From a virus, in the IMG/VR virus record IMGVR_UViG_3300006736_000044, positions 1 through 32,521 of that record: DNA of 32,521 bases; one strand, given 5' to 3'. Shown here piece by piece: positions 31,256 to 32,521 of the stretch. Within the stretch, counting starts at the first letter, position 1. Every line of letters begins with the position of its first letter. Both the position numbers and the translations under genes were made by a program. Under the pieces are notes generated by a model. That model saw nothing but the letters and a program-made list of their open reading frames with translations. It was not told where the DNA came from and did no database searches.

Positions 31256-31623
31256 TATGTACTTTCCGTTACTGCACTATTACCAGGATTATAGAAAGCT
31301 TCTTTCTCATTTAGGACTAAAGTACCAGTTTGACCCTCTATTATCTTCTGCTTGGGATTATACTCTGGCTCTGAAGCTATTTCTTTAACCTCACCTGCAA
31401 GCATCTTACTATAAAGTTGATCTAAATGTTTGATAAGAGCATGTGTAAACTTCATACCAGTAAACTGTTTAGGAGCTTTTTGCTGTCTAGGATCAAGACC
31501 AGCTTCATCAGTAGTAGGAGTTCTCTGAGCCGGAGTTAATGCCGGCTGATTAGGAGCTTCTGCCTTTGAAGATGTACCTAGATCTATATTGTAATACAAT
31601 TGATCAAACAAAGATGGTCTCAT
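31255..31623 (-). CDS. Hypothetical virion-module protein (122 aa)
   Basis: A 122-residue protein with a proline/alanine/threonine-rich N-terminal third (EAPNQPALTPAQRTPTTDEA), then a helical part (FTHALIKHLDQLYSKMLAG) and a charged C-terminal third. AGGGA lies seven bases before the ATG at 31623. It may be a connector or scaffold-type protein, but no family is recognised. The neighbours are virion-type genes with stop/start overlap. Confidence 0.65.
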   Translation of the reverse strand: MRPSLFDQLYYNIDLGTSSKAEAPNQPALTPAQRTPTTDEAGLDPRQQKAPKQFTGMKFTHALIKHLDQLYSKMLAGEVKEIASEPEYNPKQKIIEGQTGTLVLNEKEAFYNPGNSAVTEST

Positions 31624-31637
31624 TAATTATCCCTAAA

Positions 31638-32195
31638 TTAATATTCTATATTAAAATGAAACTCTAAATCACCAGCACCCCAAGTATTAGCAGCTGTTAT
31701 GATGCTAAAATATACCGAAGTTGAAAGTGTTGCTGCCTGAAAAAACACTGGAATAAAGCCTGCCCCAGTATCAGTATCACTTGTACTTCCACCGCCAGCT
31801 GTTGCTGTAAACTCGGCAATCTTAGCAGCTCCAATATCAACCTGATCTATATCACTTCTATCTAGATAAACTGCACTTAAAATATTTGCAGTTACTATAT
31901 TTGCAGCAGTTATATCGGGAGCAGAATTAACAGCTGCCATAGTAGCTGAATTCTGAGTAAATACCAATGTTAGATCTATTGCATCATCATCATAGTCTAC
32001 CAAAGTAATACCACGCAAAAGAGAGCATCCCCCTGGTACGAGCACTGCATTTGGTATTTCTTCTGAGTTTATTAAAACATCACCTCCACCTATTGCACTT
32101 GTCGTCAATGTAGGCGTTACCACTATCTGTTTTCTTTGTGCTACTAGATTTGTAGCCTCCTGTACCGTATATTGATGTATTCCTTTTGTTGCCAT
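31638..32195 (-). CDS. Beta-rich virion protein (185 aa)
   Basis: A 185-residue protein with alternating hydrophobic/Thr/Ser strands (IVVTPTLTTSAIGGGDVLIN, VYFSIITAANTW) and a Gly/Ser/Thr linker near residue 135 (TAGGGSTSDTDTGAG). It has no catalytic motif and resembles head- or tail-surface structural proteins in composition. GGAGG is 7 bases before the ATG at 32195. About 55 bases separate it from the partial gene on its right. Confidence 0.7.
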   Translation of the reverse strand: MATKGIHQYTVQEATNLVAQRKQIVVTPTLTTSAIGGGDVLINSEEIPNAVLVPGGCSLLRGITLVDYDDDAIDLTLVFTQNSATMAAVNSAPDITAANIVTANILSAVYLDRSDIDQVDIGAAKIAEFTATAGGGSTSDTDTGAGFIPVFFQAATLSTSVYFSIITAANTWGAGDLEFHFNIEY

Positions 32196-32250
32196 TATTT
32201 ACCTCCTGCCCTAAGGACTGACCGTCCGTGAATGGGCTTGTTTATTGTTA

Positions 32251-32521
32251 TTATCTCATTTCCTTAAAGCCCTGTATAATATAAGGACCTCTTTTAAGGG
32301 CTGAATTGCCCTTTTCTAGCTGTCTTTTAAATTCCCTGAGGAAAAACTCCCTTGCTTCCATATCTAGGCTATCTTCAGCCATTTTGGCCTTTAAATAGTA
32401 TACTACAGCATTAGCTTGATACCTAGAGAGATCTAATTCAAAAGATTCATCAATAAAAACATCTACACCATAATATAAAGTTACAGTCTCTTCAAAGGCT
32501 ATTGCAGCACCTGTGCCACTA
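32251..32521 (-). CDS. C-terminal fragment of an unknown virion-type protein (partial; starts outside window)
   Basis: An 89-residue open frame entering from the right edge. It reads as a mostly helical tail: aromatic and charged (FEETVTLYYGVDVFIDESFE), then helices with LKAKMAEDSLDMEAREFF and a basic end (RGPYIIQGFKEMR) before a TAA at 32251-32253. It is followed by a 55-base gap containing a strong GGAGG for the next gene. A neck/connector-type protein is possible from position at the head of the structural set, but no family can be named from the fragment. Confidence 0.65.
   Translation of the reverse strand, partial: SGTGAAIAFEETVTLYYGVDVFIDESFELDLSRYQANAVVYYLKAKMAEDSLDMEAREFFLREFKRQLEKGNSALKRGPYIIQGFKEMR

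Noticed and set aside
1-32521. CRISPR arrays, insertion sequences, tRNA or rRNA genes
   Set aside because: No regularly spaced direct repeats, transposase-like proteins or cloverleaf RNAs were recognised on reading the window.
1-32521. Alternative genetic code (stop recoding)
   Set aside because: TAA, TAG and TGA all end well-supported genes with matching downstream starts.

Overview
The window is about 32.5 kb of an AT-rich tailed bacteriophage genome, most likely a short-tailed, T7-like (podovirus-type) phage of an uncultured bacterium. The evidence is a replication block on the + strand (positions 1-5945) meeting a long virion and lysis block on the - strand (5931-32521), almost no intergenic space, many stop/start overlaps, and a T7-like series of internal (ejection) proteins that includes one giant polypeptide. 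Stops TAA, TAG and TGA are all used, so there is no sign of recoding. Terminase, portal, major capsid protein and endolysin are not in the window. The host cannot be read from the sequence.

Left block, + strand: the tail of an unknown gene; an ssDNA-binding-like protein ending in an acidic DIPF tip; a candidate intrinsic terminator; several very small genes; a fused archaeo-eukaryotic-type primase and RecA-like helicase; a DUF932-like protein; a PD-(D/E)XK-like protein; a zinc-ribbon protein; coiled-coil proteins; an Hjc-like Holliday-junction resolvase or nuclease; and a small membrane protein. These fit genome replication and recombination. The last gene overlaps the end of the - strand block by 15 bases.

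Right block, read right to left in transcription order: the C-terminus of an unknown virion-type protein, three small beta-rich or low-complexity virion proteins, an 1127-aa fibre-like protein with repeats, a GAMT-like methyltransferase, a beta-rich protein, a 53-aa holin-like protein, a calcineurin-like phosphoesterase and a 48-aa membrane protein. Next comes a non-coding stretch with a long imperfect stem (a candidate structured RNA). It is followed by a 905-aa virion protein, a 62-aa protein, a 440-aa repeat protein, a cupin protein, and the ejection-type set: 184, 548, 2855, 42 (tentative), 144, 30 and 900 aa.

The main finding is in the 2855-aa protein. Residues 2056-2060 read DHDGD in a context resembling the catalytic DxDGD loop of two-barrel (multisubunit-type) RNA polymerases. 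About 400 residues upstream is a lysine-containing segment that could be the partner barrel. Its place among ejection-type proteins suggests an RNA polymerase packaged in the virion and injected with the DNA, as known for crAss-like phages (two-barrel type) and, with an unrelated enzyme, N4. This is an inference from motif and context and needs profile or structure searches.
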